A DNA stretch of 64,000 nucleotides from Chloroflexota bacterium (GTDB lineage: Bacteria; Chloroflexota; Anaerolineae; Anaerolineales; Villigracilaceae), in the NCBI GenBank assembly GCA_013112685.1, contig JABFGC010000002.1, forward strand, positions 2,738,902 to 2,802,901. Direction: 5' to 3'. The notes under the pieces were generated by a model. That model was not told the origin of the DNA. It searched no databases and saw only the letters and a list, made by a program, of their open reading frames with translations. A program made the position numbers and the translations under genes. Shown here piece after piece: positions 51,712 to 58,425 of the stretch; position 1 is the stretch's first letter, and each line of letters begins with the position of its first letter.

Positions 51712-52617
51712 CTACAGGAAAACCAAAAAGACCTGATTGCCCCCGGATGCCTTTGCATGCGCCACCGCCTGCCGCGCCTGCTGGAGGATGGGTTCCATTT
51801 CGGTGGATGTGGTGATGCGGGCGATGGACGCAATCCCTGCGCTGATCTTCACGTTGAGGGGCGCTTCATTCGGGACCTCGATGCGGGTGCCCCGTACCCC
51901 GATTATGATCCTCTCCGCGACCTTTTCCGCGTCCGCGCCGATGACGCCGGGTAACGCCAGCACGAACTCGTCGCCGGTCCAACGCCCAATACAATCGTAG
52001 GGACGGCTCTTCTCACGGACGGCTTGGGCAACGACCTTGAGCACGTTATCGCCCATTTCGGGACCAAACTTGTCATTGATGACCTTGAAATTATCAATAT
52101 CCAGCGCGATGAGGCTCATCGGCAGGGACGCGCGGCGCGAGCGTTCCAATTCCCCGGCGGATTGCCGCATGAAGGCGGCGCGGTTCAAGAAGCCGGTCAA
52201 TCCATCGAAGAGGGCGTGGTTTTCCAATTGGTCGCGCGCCCTGGCAAGACCGCTTGTCAATGAAACGATGCGCTCTCCAATCGCCACGCGGTTTCGCAAA
52301 TCCGAGGCTCTGATGGGGCGTTGAATGACATCGTCCATGCCGCTGGGGACGAGTTCTTCATCCATGTTTTTCGAGGTAATCAACAAGATGTAAAACGGCT
52401 CCGCCCGGTTCAGGGCGCGCACCCGCTGGATGAACTGCGTGCGGGCGAGGTCGGTCGCATCCCAATCCGCGATCAGGAAGCGCGCCTCCCCGGCTTGAAC
52501 GTACTGCCAGGCTTCTTCGCTGGAAGTGATGTGGGTAAGAACGTACTTTTTCCCGCTCAGTGTCTGTTGAATGAATGCAAGTTCGAGGGGGTCGTTTGCC
52601 AGCACCAATATATCCAT
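51712..52617 (-). CDS. Receiver-GGDEF protein with TGDEF active-site variant
   Basis: 301 residues from ATG at 52617; the longer frame starts inside the att repeat and is unlikely. The N-terminal receiver-like domain has candidate phospho-Asp in FLIADWDATDL. The GGDEF domain has HALFDGLTGFLNRAAFMRQ, ALDIDNFKVINDKFGPEMGD and GRWTGDEFVLAL, with Thr in place of the first Gly. The inhibitory RxxD site is present (RPYD, five residues before). It would make or bind c-di-GMP. It converges on azlD with 1 bp between stops. Confidence 0.88.
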   Translation of the reverse strand: MDILVLANDPLELAFIQQTLSGKKYVLTHITSSEEAWQYVQAGEARFLIADWDATDLARTQFIQRVRALNRAEPFYILLITSKNMDEELVPSGMDDVIQRPIRASDLRNRVAIGERIVSLTSGLARARDQLENHALFDGLTGFLNRAAFMRQSAGELERSRRASLPMSLIALDIDNFKVINDKFGPEMGDNVLKVVAQAVREKSRPYDCIGRWTGDEFVLALPGVIGADAEKVAERIIIGVRGTRIEVPNEAPLNVKISAGIASIARITTSTEMEPILQQARQAVAHAKASGGNQVFLVFL

Positions 52618-52709
52618 GTCAGCACCTGTTGCGCCCATTATAGCAGGCGGCTGCCGCGCCGACGCCGCCATACCCATCCCTGAATTGGATTTAACATGAT
52701 TCAACCACC

Positions 52710-52799
52710 CACGTTGACAATTCCCATTACCCATAGTACTATTTGCCCCGCTTTGACCACGCCGAGGTAGCTCAGTGGCAGAGCAGGGGACTCATAAGC
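52710..52799 (+). repeat. attL: left 90-bp direct repeat with tRNA promoter and tRNA 5' half
   Basis: Identical base for base to 61836-61925. It contains a strong promoter (TTGACA at 52714-52719, 17-bp spacer, TACTAT at 52737-52742) and the first 39 bases of the tRNA gene (52761-52799), up to the anticodon stem. Beyond 52799 the two copies diverge, which puts the crossover in or before the anticodon loop. Confidence 0.95.
52714..52742 (+). promoter_or_regulatory. tRNA promoter, left copy
   Basis: TTGACA and TACTAT with optimal 17-bp spacing, duplicated as part of the att repeat. In the integrated state this copy reads a tRNA 5' fragment and then the element end, stopped by the hairpin at 52845-52872. 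Confidence 0.8.
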
Positions 52800-52844
52800 G
52801 CACAACGCAACAAGCGATATAAGACGGTTATCATAAGAGTAGCG

Positions 52845-52872
52845 ACGGCGGACTTTTTCAAGAGTCCGCCGT
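52845..52872 (+). terminator. Intrinsic terminator just inside the element's left end
   Basis: Perfect 10-bp stem ACGGCGGACT / AGTCCGCCGT, 8-nt loop, tail TCTTGTTTT on the plus strand. It is placed to stop transcripts coming from the left tRNA promoter before they run antisense into the integrase gene. Confidence 0.75.
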
Positions 52873-52880
52873 TCTTGTTT

Positions 52881-53837
52881 TCACGCGCCGCGCCCGGCAT
52901 AAGGCACGTGCAACAGGCTTGCGGCTTTGCGCTTCGCTTCTTCGGGACGGCGGTCATAACGCGCGGTCGTGGCAACGTTCGCATGTCCCGCCATTTTCGA
53001 GACAGTCGTAATATCCGCGCCCGCGTCGAGCAGGTCGCTAACAAACGTTCGCCGCATATCGTGAGGACTGAATGACTTCACGCCTGCTTCGGTCGCGCGT
53101 TTCGCAAGCATGTTGTAGATGACTTTAGGCGTCATGTATTTATAGTTCGTAATGCGTCCCGACTTATTGACAGCCACAAACAACGCGCCAGGTTCATCAC
53201 CACGAACAGCCAGCCAGTCAGACATAGCACGCGCCGCGCCATTCACAAGCCAGGCGGTTCGTTCTTTGTTGCCTTTGCCACGCACAACAAGCCGCCCCGA
53301 TTCGGCTTCATAGTCCGCCAGGGCGAGCGTCACCACTTCTTCACGCCGAAGCCCGCACGAATACATCAGCCCGATAATCGCCGCGTCGCGTGCGCCCGCG
53401 TTCGTTGTATCCCGTTCGCAAGCGGACACAAGCGCGGTAAGTTCGCCTTGTGTCAATTCGCGCCCCGCTGGTAACGTGTCATTCTTGACGCTTTTGACGC
53501 TTGCGGCTTTGTGATAGTCTTCGGCGGACATTAACCCAAGTTGCCAGGCGGACTTCAAAACGCCGCGCACAGCCGCAAGAATTTTATTCACGCTTGCGGG
53601 TTTGTAGGTTTCAGCCAGGCGCGTGCGGAGTGCGGTCACATGCTGAAAGCGTAATTCATGCCAGGCAAATGCCAGGGCGTCGGCATTGCCCGAAGACAAC
53701 AAGCCCGCGCAAAGGTTCAATGCTTGCCGCATGGTACGCCGTCCCGCTTCGCTATTCATTGAAGCCAGGTATACCGCCGCTGAATTTCGGTCAAGCCGCG
53801 CCAGGTCTTTTTTGTTGGTCACAGTTATTTTATTCAT
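52881..53837 (-). CDS. Tyrosine recombinase/integrase (left end)
   Basis: 318 residues. The N-terminal SAM-like core-binding domain (NSAAVYLASMNSEAGRRTMR) precedes the catalytic domain with Arg in YSCGLRREEVVTLAL, Lys in VRGKGNKERTAWL, H-x-x-R in FSPHDMRRTFVSDLLDAG, and GHANVATTARYDRR with the second His and the nucleophile Tyr. All catalytic residues are present. It sits against attL, the usual place for the integrase that made the insertion. Confidence 0.93.
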   Translation of the reverse strand: MNKITVTNKKDLARLDRNSAAVYLASMNSEAGRRTMRQALNLCAGLLSSGNADALAFAWHELRFQHVTALRTRLAETYKPASVNKILAAVRGVLKSAWQLGLMSAEDYHKAASVKSVKNDTLPAGRELTQGELTALVSACERDTTNAGARDAAIIGLMYSCGLRREEVVTLALADYEAESGRLVVRGKGNKERTAWLVNGAARAMSDWLAVRGDEPGALFVAVNKSGRITNYKYMTPKVIYNMLAKRATEAGVKSFSPHDMRRTFVSDLLDAGADITTVSKMAGHANVATTARYDRRPEEAKRKAASLLHVPYAGRGA

Positions 53838-53851
53838 GGTCGTTTATCCTT

Positions 53852-54127
53852 TCAGTTGTTCACTTGGTAGTAATGTTTCTTCACGTCGTCTTTTCCTTGC
53901 GGGACGGGAATCACAAAGACATAAGACAATCCCGCAACGGCTTTAGACAGGCGCATCAGCGCGGCTTCTTCATCGTGTGTTTGCGACGTTGACCGTGTGG
54001 CTATGACTTTATTTTTTTGTTTCACCGCGTAGGTTGTGCAATCATCTTTTACAATCGTTTCAAGAATTGCCGGGCGTTTCCTTCGCCCTATCAAAACGCT
54101 TTGCCTGAATATTCGCCTTTGGTTCAT
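53852..54127 (-). CDS. Hypothetical element protein
   Basis: 91 residues, basic N-terminus (MNQRRIFRQSVLIGRRKRPA), no membrane segment, ending VPQGKDDVKKHYYQVNN. I recognise no family. It lies 14 bp before the integrase gene on the same strand, so it may be an excision or accessory factor (guess from position). The 180 bp upstream (54128-54307) holds a near-perfect 11-bp hairpin around 54195-54225 and no gene. Confidence 0.5.
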   Translation of the reverse strand: MNQRRIFRQSVLIGRRKRPAILETIVKDDCTTYAVKQKNKVIATRSTSQTHDEEAALMRLSKAVAGLSYVFVIPVPQGKDDVKKHYYQVNN

Positions 54128-54307
54128 GGTTGTTATTCCTTTCGTCCTTTAGTCCTTTGAAGAGACATTCTCGGTAGCAATAACAGGCACAATTTAGGGC
54201 GCGTCCGTTGCCAGACACGCCCTATTTGACTCCAGGAAGCCCCAGGACGCACGCGCCGCGCTGTCCCTGTGTGTTTTATCGTCCAAACGCAAAACAAGCC
54301 TGTTTTT

Positions 54308-54550
54308 TTAAAGCCTGTCATAATGCGGCACGTCTTCCAGCAGTTCACCGCGATAATACAGCGGGCTTTTTACCGAATGGCGCGGCTTGCGTTCCGCCCT
54401 TCGGTATTCCTGAATTATCGCGTGACGTTCGGCGGGTGTAATGGTGAATTCAATAACTTCAACGTCCACCACCACGCCGCCGCGCGTCGTTATCCATGCT
54501 TTGAATCCATCGCAGTTGTAAAACGTTGTGACTTCGGCTTCATCGCTCAT
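54308..54550 (-). CDS. Hypothetical small element protein
   Basis: 80 residues from ATG at 54550, which overlaps the stop of the zinc-ribbon gene by 4 bp. MSDEAEVTTFYNCDGFKAWI is followed by a short hydrophobic strand and the helical segment TPAERHAIIQEYRRAERKPR. Layout is typical of small phage or plasmid proteins of unknown function. Translation is probably coupled to the upstream gene. Confidence 0.5.
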   Translation of the reverse strand: MSDEAEVTTFYNCDGFKAWITTRGGVVVDVEVIEFTITPAERHAIIQEYRRAERKPRHSVKSPLYYRGELLEDVPHYDRL

Positions 54551-54807
54551 ACCGTCACCGCCTTTCGCGCCTTGCGTTCGCGGTATGCGGCTTGCTTGCA
54601 CGCCGCCGAATGGTAACGTCCATGTAATGCGCCTTCAAATTGCACACCGCACCGCGCACACGTCCGCAATTCCTTCGATGTTTGGGCGTTTCCGAATTGC
54701 TTGCGGCTTCGGTATGCTTTTTGCTTGCATGAATTCGAGCAGTACCGCCCATGCAACGCGCCGTCATAGGATTCACCACACCGCGCACACGTCCGCGCCG
54801 TTGTCAC
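54547..54807 (-). CDS. Double zinc-ribbon protein
   Basis: 86 residues made of two near-identical halves. Half one: RTCARCGESYDGALHGRYCS with NSCKQKAYRSRKQ, a CxxC...CxxxC metal site. Half two: RTCARCGVQFEGALHGRYHS with AACKQAAYRERK, where His replaces the third Cys. Each half could bind one zinc ion, and the basic tail after each knuckle suggests nucleic-acid binding. It overlaps its neighbours by 4 bp on both sides, inside a tightly coupled operon. Confidence 0.65.
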   Translation of the reverse strand: MTTARTCARCGESYDGALHGRYCSNSCKQKAYRSRKQFGNAQTSKELRTCARCGVQFEGALHGRYHSAACKQAAYRERKARKAVTV

Positions 54808-55619
54808 TCCGACTTCGGCGCGCTTGTAGGGTTTCCCGTCGGTTCGTCTTCGGACTTCTTTACGGTCGGCACACCAGGTATGACGCTTTGAAAATTGCGG
54901 TTATTCACGCGCCAGTCGTTTACCAGCCCTGCCCATATTGCGGACAGGTTGAACGGCTTTGCTTTGGGTTCGCTTGCCAGGACTGGCATATACACCGAGT
55001 TCGGCGTCACGTCCTGGGCGGTCGCGTCAATGGTCGGGATTTTGCCCGTGCCGACAAATGCCAGGTAACGCGCTTTCGTTTGGTTCATCCAGTCCGCCGC
55101 GAGAGTCGGCGCAAGTTGAGCCGCGAGCGTGTCCGCGTTCGTTGAAATTTGTTTCAAGGTCGCTTCTTCCACCTTTCCAAAGGCTTCTTCTTCGGCTTGT
55201 TCGCGCAGTTTGTCGGGGTCGGTCAGGTGATGGGCAATCGTGGCAATGATGTTCAACGCGATAATAGCCGACAGCCCCAGCACCGCGTTTGTAAGTTCTT
55301 CGGGTGTCATGGCTTTTGTCATGCCCGCCTTACCCGTGTTATAGAGCGTGTCCAGGGTGAACATGGCAATTGCCCCGGCAACATCCACGCACACCATGAG
55401 AATACTTATCGCCCGTTGCCAGCCGCCGCGCGAGCCGTATAGGTAGGACAACAGCCAAGCGATAATCCCGCCGTCCAACGCCGCAAGCCCGAAGTATGCA
55501 AGTATCTTGCGGTCTTCGGGCAGGGTCAATTCGATAAAGTCCAGTGAGCGAGTCGCGCTATAAACCAGCAACGCCGCGCCCAGGACGGTTACAAGTAACA
55601 CGCCAATTTTCTTGAACAT
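54804..55619 (-). CDS. Element-encoded membrane protein
   Basis: 271 residues. Four predicted helices occupy the first 140 residues (IGVLLVTVLGAALLVYSATR, ILAYFGLAALDGGIIAWLLS, AISILMVCVDVAGAIAMFTL, AVLGLSAIIALNIIATIAHH), followed by a charged helical region (REQAEEEAFGKVEEATLKQI) and a Pro/Ser/Lys-rich tail. The family is not recognised. It is co-encoded with the SH3 secreted protein (3-bp gap), so the two may act together at the membrane. Confidence 0.55.
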   Translation of the reverse strand: MFKKIGVLLVTVLGAALLVYSATRSLDFIELTLPEDRKILAYFGLAALDGGIIAWLLSYLYGSRGGWQRAISILMVCVDVAGAIAMFTLDTLYNTGKAGMTKAMTPEELTNAVLGLSAIIALNIIATIAHHLTDPDKLREQAEEEAFGKVEEATLKQISTNADTLAAQLAPTLAADWMNQTKARYLAFVGTGKIPTIDATAQDVTPNSVYMPVLASEPKAKPFNLSAIWAGLVNDWRVNNRNFQSVIPGVPTVKKSEDEPTGNPTSAPKSE

Positions 55620-55622
55620 GAT

Positions 55623-55952
55623 TTATTTTCCTTTGCAGTATTTGGAATTCAGCCAGCCAGTCACGCCGCTTTCGGTCGTGACTTGTGTCCAGTTGCCAGC
55701 CGCGAGAATGGTCAGGCGTTCGCCTTCGGTCACAATGTCTAGGACAGCGCAGGATGTACCACCACAAGCACGCAGGTTCACCGTCCCACCCTCAATGCCC
55801 GTTTGAACGTTGCACGCTTCGGGCGCATCGGTCGCGGTCGGCGGTTTGGTTTGTGTCGGCTTCACTTCGCCGCCGTCCGCTTTGCCCTGCATGAAGTACG
55901 CGCCGACAGCCAGGGTAAGCAGTAGGAACATGGTCATGATTCGTTTGGTCAT
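55623..55952 (-). CDS. Secreted bacterial SH3-domain protein
   Basis: 109 residues. Signal peptide MTKRIMTMFLLLTLAVGAYF, a Thr/Pro-rich spacer (TQTKPPTATDAPE), then an SH3b domain: GGTVNLRACGGTSCAVLDIV, GERLTILAAGNWTQVTT and GVTGWLNSKYC. Four Cys residues may form disulfides. SH3b domains often bind cell-wall or surface glycans. It is unusual cargo for such a small mobile element. Confidence 0.75.
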   Translation of the reverse strand: MTKRIMTMFLLLTLAVGAYFMQGKADGGEVKPTQTKPPTATDAPEACNVQTGIEGGTVNLRACGGTSCAVLDIVTEGERLTILAAGNWTQVTTESGVTGWLNSKYCKGK

Positions 55953-56236
55953 GGTTCACCGCCTTTCGGTCGGTATTCGCGGGCGTGGACATTGCAAACG
56001 GGACAATACCGCGCCGCGTTTTTACAGCGTTTCAACTTGCGTTCAAAGTCGCGCCCCGCGCCTTCCCACGTCCGCGCCAGGTCATAACCTATCCCGCGTT
56101 CGTTGCACACCGCGAGAATTCGCGCCCCGCTCCCCTGCCTGTGATGGGTCAGGCGGTCTTGCAACCGACGGGCGAAGCCGACATAATGCCGCGCATGGTG
56201 TAACGCCGTTTGAAAATGGATTAGGTAAACTGTCAT
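55949..56236 (-). CDS. GIY-YIG nuclease-family protein
   Basis: 95 residues. VYLIHFQ and RHYVGFARRLQDRLTHHRQG correspond to the GIY and YIG strands with the catalytic Arg, GARILAVCNERGIGYDLART follows, and a Cys-rich C-terminus (CKNAARYCPVCNVHAREY) may bind zinc. The conserved metal-binding Glu of active nucleases is plausible in FERKLKR. Such short proteins recur in phages and integrative elements. It overlaps the SH3 gene by 4 bp. Confidence 0.75.
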   Translation of the reverse strand: MTVYLIHFQTALHHARHYVGFARRLQDRLTHHRQGSGARILAVCNERGIGYDLARTWEGAGRDFERKLKRCKNAARYCPVCNVHAREYRPKGGEP

Positions 56237-56330
56237 TCGTCACCGTCCTTTGGTAGAATGGTCAAGCCGTGTTTTTCTCACCAATTTTCACGGTAGCCGT
56301 CACAGGTTCGCGCCCGTGACGGCTTCTTGT

Positions 56331-56642
56331 TTACGCCCATCCGCATTGAGTCACTACGGTCACTTCGTCATTCACGCGCCACGCCGTAAAGCCTTCGGTA
56401 CTCACAGCGTCCGCGCCCTGTTCGCGTTCATGCTCATTCATGGCGCGTTTGACTTCATCGGGTACTTCGCACGGTTCGGCGGTCAACGTCTCACCCAGCC
56501 CGATTAAGCCGGTCGCAAACATGCGCGGGATGCCCTGTACCTGTGTCCAGTTGCAAATGAGAATATCGCCGTTCGCAAACAGCAATGCGCCCGATTCGTG
56601 TCCCGTCAATTCTTGCAGGTCTCTATACGTTTCTTCGGTCAT
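56331..56642 (-). CDS. Hypothetical element protein
   Basis: 103 residues beginning MTEETYRDLQELTGHESGAL, acidic, no membrane helix, with FTAWRVNDEVTVVTQ near the end. It is the first minus-strand gene after the divergent control region, so it is probably controlled by the XRE repressor. A hairpin with 9-bp stem (56295-56324) separates it from the GIY-YIG gene. I recognise no family. Confidence 0.5.
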   Translation of the reverse strand: MTEETYRDLQELTGHESGALLFANGDILICNWTQVQGIPRMFATGLIGLGETLTAEPCEVPDEVKRAMNEHEREQGADAVSTEGFTAWRVNDEVTVVTQCGWA

Positions 56643-56680
56643 GATTCATCCTCCGGTTTGAATTTGAATTCGTGTCCCTT

Positions 56681-56720
56681 GCGCTTCCTCCCCCGCGCTT
56701 CCTCCCCCGCGCTTCCCCTC
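56681..56720. repeat. 14-bp tandem repeat in the element control region
   Basis: GCGCTTCCTCCCCC occurs twice in a row (56681-56694, 56695-56708), followed by a partial third copy. On the minus strand each unit contains GGGGGAGGAAG, a ribosome-site-like word, upstream of the gene starting at 56642 but too far to serve it. Confidence 0.6.
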
Positions 56721-56805
56721 ACCCGCACCATCCTAAGCCTTGCTCTTCACACGGTTGACGATGGGCGGTTATGCAGTTGGTAAGATACAAAACTTCTTTA
56801 CCCTT

Positions 56806-56861
56806 GTGTTACAATAGGATAAATAGTTACTATTAACCCTATTGTATCCTTAGTGTAACAC
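56806..56861. promoter_or_regulatory. Nested palindromic operator region of the element
   Basis: Three concentric inverted repeats: GTGTTACA (56806-56813) with TGTAACAC (56854-56861); TACAATAGG (56810-56818) with CCTATTGTA (56838-56846); and the central 13-mer AATAGTTACTATT (56822-56834). It lies 40 bp before the XRE gene and upstream of the divergent 56642 gene, so it is the likely binding site of the XRE protein and the switch between the two directions. Confidence 0.65.
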
Positions 56862-56901
56862 TCCGTCAAGCCTGTTACTCTAAATAACCAAGAGGTAAAA
56901 T

Positions 56902-57171
56902 ATGAACGTGACAGTAAACAATCGTTTTGGTATCCTGCTTGCAGAAAAGCGCATGAAAGAACGCCGTCCAATTTCTCTGTCTGAAATAGCGGAGATAACA
57001 GGCATTTCACGAAAGACTCTTTACGCATGGGAAAATAACAAGGTGAATCGCTTTGACGTTCCCGTTATCAATGCGCTTTGCGAATACTTCGGTATCGAGC
57101 CGGGCGAGTTATTCGAGTATGTCCCCGATGAAGACCCCGAAGACACGCCGAAGAAGTCGAAGAAAAAGTAA
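56902..57171 (+). CDS. XRE/Cro-type transcriptional regulator
   Basis: 89 residues. The HTH runs from FGILLAEKRMKERRPISLSE through IAEITGISRKTLYAWENNKV, then DVPVINALCEYFGIEPGELF, the usual single-domain XRE layout, ending in an acidic then Lys-rich tail. It is the only plus-strand gene of the element and faces away from the rest of the operon across a palindromic operator region, like a phage repressor. AGAGG stands 7 nt upstream of ATG. Confidence 0.9.
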   Translation: MNVTVNNRFGILLAEKRMKERRPISLSEIAEITGISRKTLYAWENNKVNRFDVPVINALCEYFGIEPGELFEYVPDEDPEDTPKKSKKK

Positions 57172-57540
57172 CGCCCTCCCCCACAAGCAAAACGCCCCGC
57201 ACATCGCAGGGCGTTGTATTTTGCGCCGTCTCACTTCGCGCGTGCTATCGCTTGTTATCGCTTGCCGTTCCTGCCGAATCCCGACAAAGCCTGCTTGCGG
57301 AGGGCATAGAGTGGGCAATTTTCCCACTCGTTCGCCCTGGGCGCACCAGGCGCATCCCTGCGTGTTCCTGCGTGATTCTCCCACTCGTGCGCCCTGGGCG
57401 GTTTTACCGGCATACTCAACGACAACATGCAATAAGGGTTTGTTCCTGAAATTTGCTCACAATTACGGCGGGAGGGGAACCAACCAGCAACAACCAACAA
57501 CAACAGACACATACCCCGTCACCCACTACCCGCCGCTTCG
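57172..57540. other. Gap with terminator and degenerate repeats
   Basis: 369 bp without a convincing gene. It starts with the XRE terminator (57191-57215). Two imperfect copies of CACTCGTGCGCCCTGGGCG lie near 57322 and 57379. A stretch near 57408-57435 (CGGCATACTCAACGACAACA) resembles the 3' end of the next gene (near 57558), suggesting a partial duplication. Confidence 0.45.
57191..57215 (+). terminator. Terminator after the XRE gene
   Basis: Stem AACGCCC / GGGCGTT with an 11-nt loop followed by GTATTTTG, 20 bp past the stop at 57171. Confidence 0.65.
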
Positions 57541-57777
57541 TCATTCGCCGCCGCCACTGGCATACTCAATAGCAATATGCAATAACTCAAACTCTGGACG
57601 CTCATCGAAAAATGCAGTCATGGCGTCCAAAGTCTTGAACGTCAACGACTCACCCGCGCCCATGAACGGCTTTGCTGTGTATTCCGTATCTTCGGGATGG
57701 GACACGCAAAGATATTGCATCTTGTCACCCTTGCCGCGTCGTTTTTCAAGTTGTTTGATTCGTGTCCTTGCGTTCAT
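57541..57777 (-). CDS. Hypothetical phage-like protein
   Basis: 78 residues: a basic N-terminal helix (MNARTRIKQLEKRRGKGDKM), a central strand with SHPEDTEYTAKPF, then FKTLDAMTAFFDERPEFELL. Its start overlaps the previous stop by 4 bp. Short proteins with this N-terminal basic helix occur in phage early operons; function unknown. Confidence 0.55.
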   Translation of the reverse strand: MNARTRIKQLEKRRGKGDKMQYLCVSHPEDTEYTAKPFMGAGESLTFKTLDAMTAFFDERPEFELLHIAIEYASGGGE

Positions 57778-57959
57778 GCGTCCGCCTTTACTTCAACCCG
57801 TAACGGTATCCCTTCACGCTTGCACGCCATGAGTTGCGCCGCCTGTGCTATGGCGTCTTCGGGCAAGTCAAGCGTTATGCGTATGCCGCCGTCAACCAGC
57901 GTTTGCACTTTTTCGACGGTAGCAGAAAAAGCAATCACAGGTTTATTTTTTGTTGTCAT
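57774..57959 (-). CDS. Hypothetical small element protein
   Basis: 61 residues: KPVIAFSATVEKVQTLVDGG, IRITLDLPEDAIAQAAQLMA and a final beta strand (PLRVEVKADA). It looks like a small phage protein of the single-fold type that precedes recombination or replication genes. It overlaps the HTH gene by 17 bp. No function can be assigned. Confidence 0.5.
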   Translation of the reverse strand: MTTKNKPVIAFSATVEKVQTLVDGGIRITLDLPEDAIAQAAQLMACKREGIPLRVEVKADA

Positions 57960-58338
57960 TGTTTATCCTCTCTTCGAGCGCGCTCAGGCGTTCGTCAATG
58001 TTCACCAGGTCTTTGAATTTCAAAAACAAGTCAACCCACGCCACAGCCGCCCGCAGTTTCGTGCTTTCATGCCGCGCGGACTTGGTAAGTTTTTCGAGCG
58101 TGTCCAGGGCGATTCTTTGCCCCGCCGACAGCCGCCGCATCACTTCGCCCAGGATGGATTTTTCAGCGTCGCGCAACGCCGCACGAAAAGCCGCGTCGTT
58201 TTTCAGCCAGTCGTAAAGCGTCTTCTCACTCACCCCCACTGTCTTTGCCGCGTCGCGTGTCGTGCGCTCCGATAACAGAGCAGTTATGGCTTTTTGTTGT
58301 TTCACCGTTATTACGTTTTCAGAATTTTCTTCGGTCAT
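57943..58338 (-). CDS. HTH protein resembling terminase small subunits
   Basis: 131 residues. QQKAITALLSERTTRDAAKT and VGVSEKTLYDWLKNDAAFRA form an N-terminal HTH followed by long helices (RRLSAGQRIALDTLEKLTKS, HESTKLRAAVAWVDLFLKFK) and a short coiled coil. This matches the layout of phBC6A51/TerS-like DNA-recognition proteins. In a satellite it could redirect helper packaging to the element's DNA (inference); a plain regulator is the alternative. Confidence 0.6.
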   Translation of the reverse strand: MTEENSENVITVKQQKAITALLSERTTRDAAKTVGVSEKTLYDWLKNDAAFRAALRDAEKSILGEVMRRLSAGQRIALDTLEKLTKSARHESTKLRAAVAWVDLFLKFKDLVNIDERLSALEERINNDNKK

Positions 58339-58425
58339 TGATTCACCTTTCCTTCGCCGTCCCGCAAGGCGGCGTGTGTTACTCGAATTCGTTACGAAAG
58401 TGAGACGTATAACATCGTAACGGGT

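Noticed and set aside
52618..52734. Longer GGDEF protein starting inside the att repeat (MGNGNCQR)
   Set aside because: The same start peptide appears before the right-end integrase only because the DNA repeat is shared; the receiver domain begins naturally at 52617.
52761..52799. Second tRNA-Met gene at the left repeat
   Set aside because: Only the 5' half up to the anticodon stem is present; the sequence after 52799 cannot complete the cloverleaf.
54133..54348. 71-codon minus-strand frame between element genes
   Set aside because: It overlaps the 80-residue gene in another frame, is rich in Trp/Cys/Arg, lacks a ribosome site and covers a hairpin region.
57109..57432. 107-codon minus-strand frame antisense to the XRE gene and its terminator
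   Set aside because: It crosses the terminator and the degenerate repeats; only a short stretch (VVVEYAG) resembles the end of the neighbouring gene.
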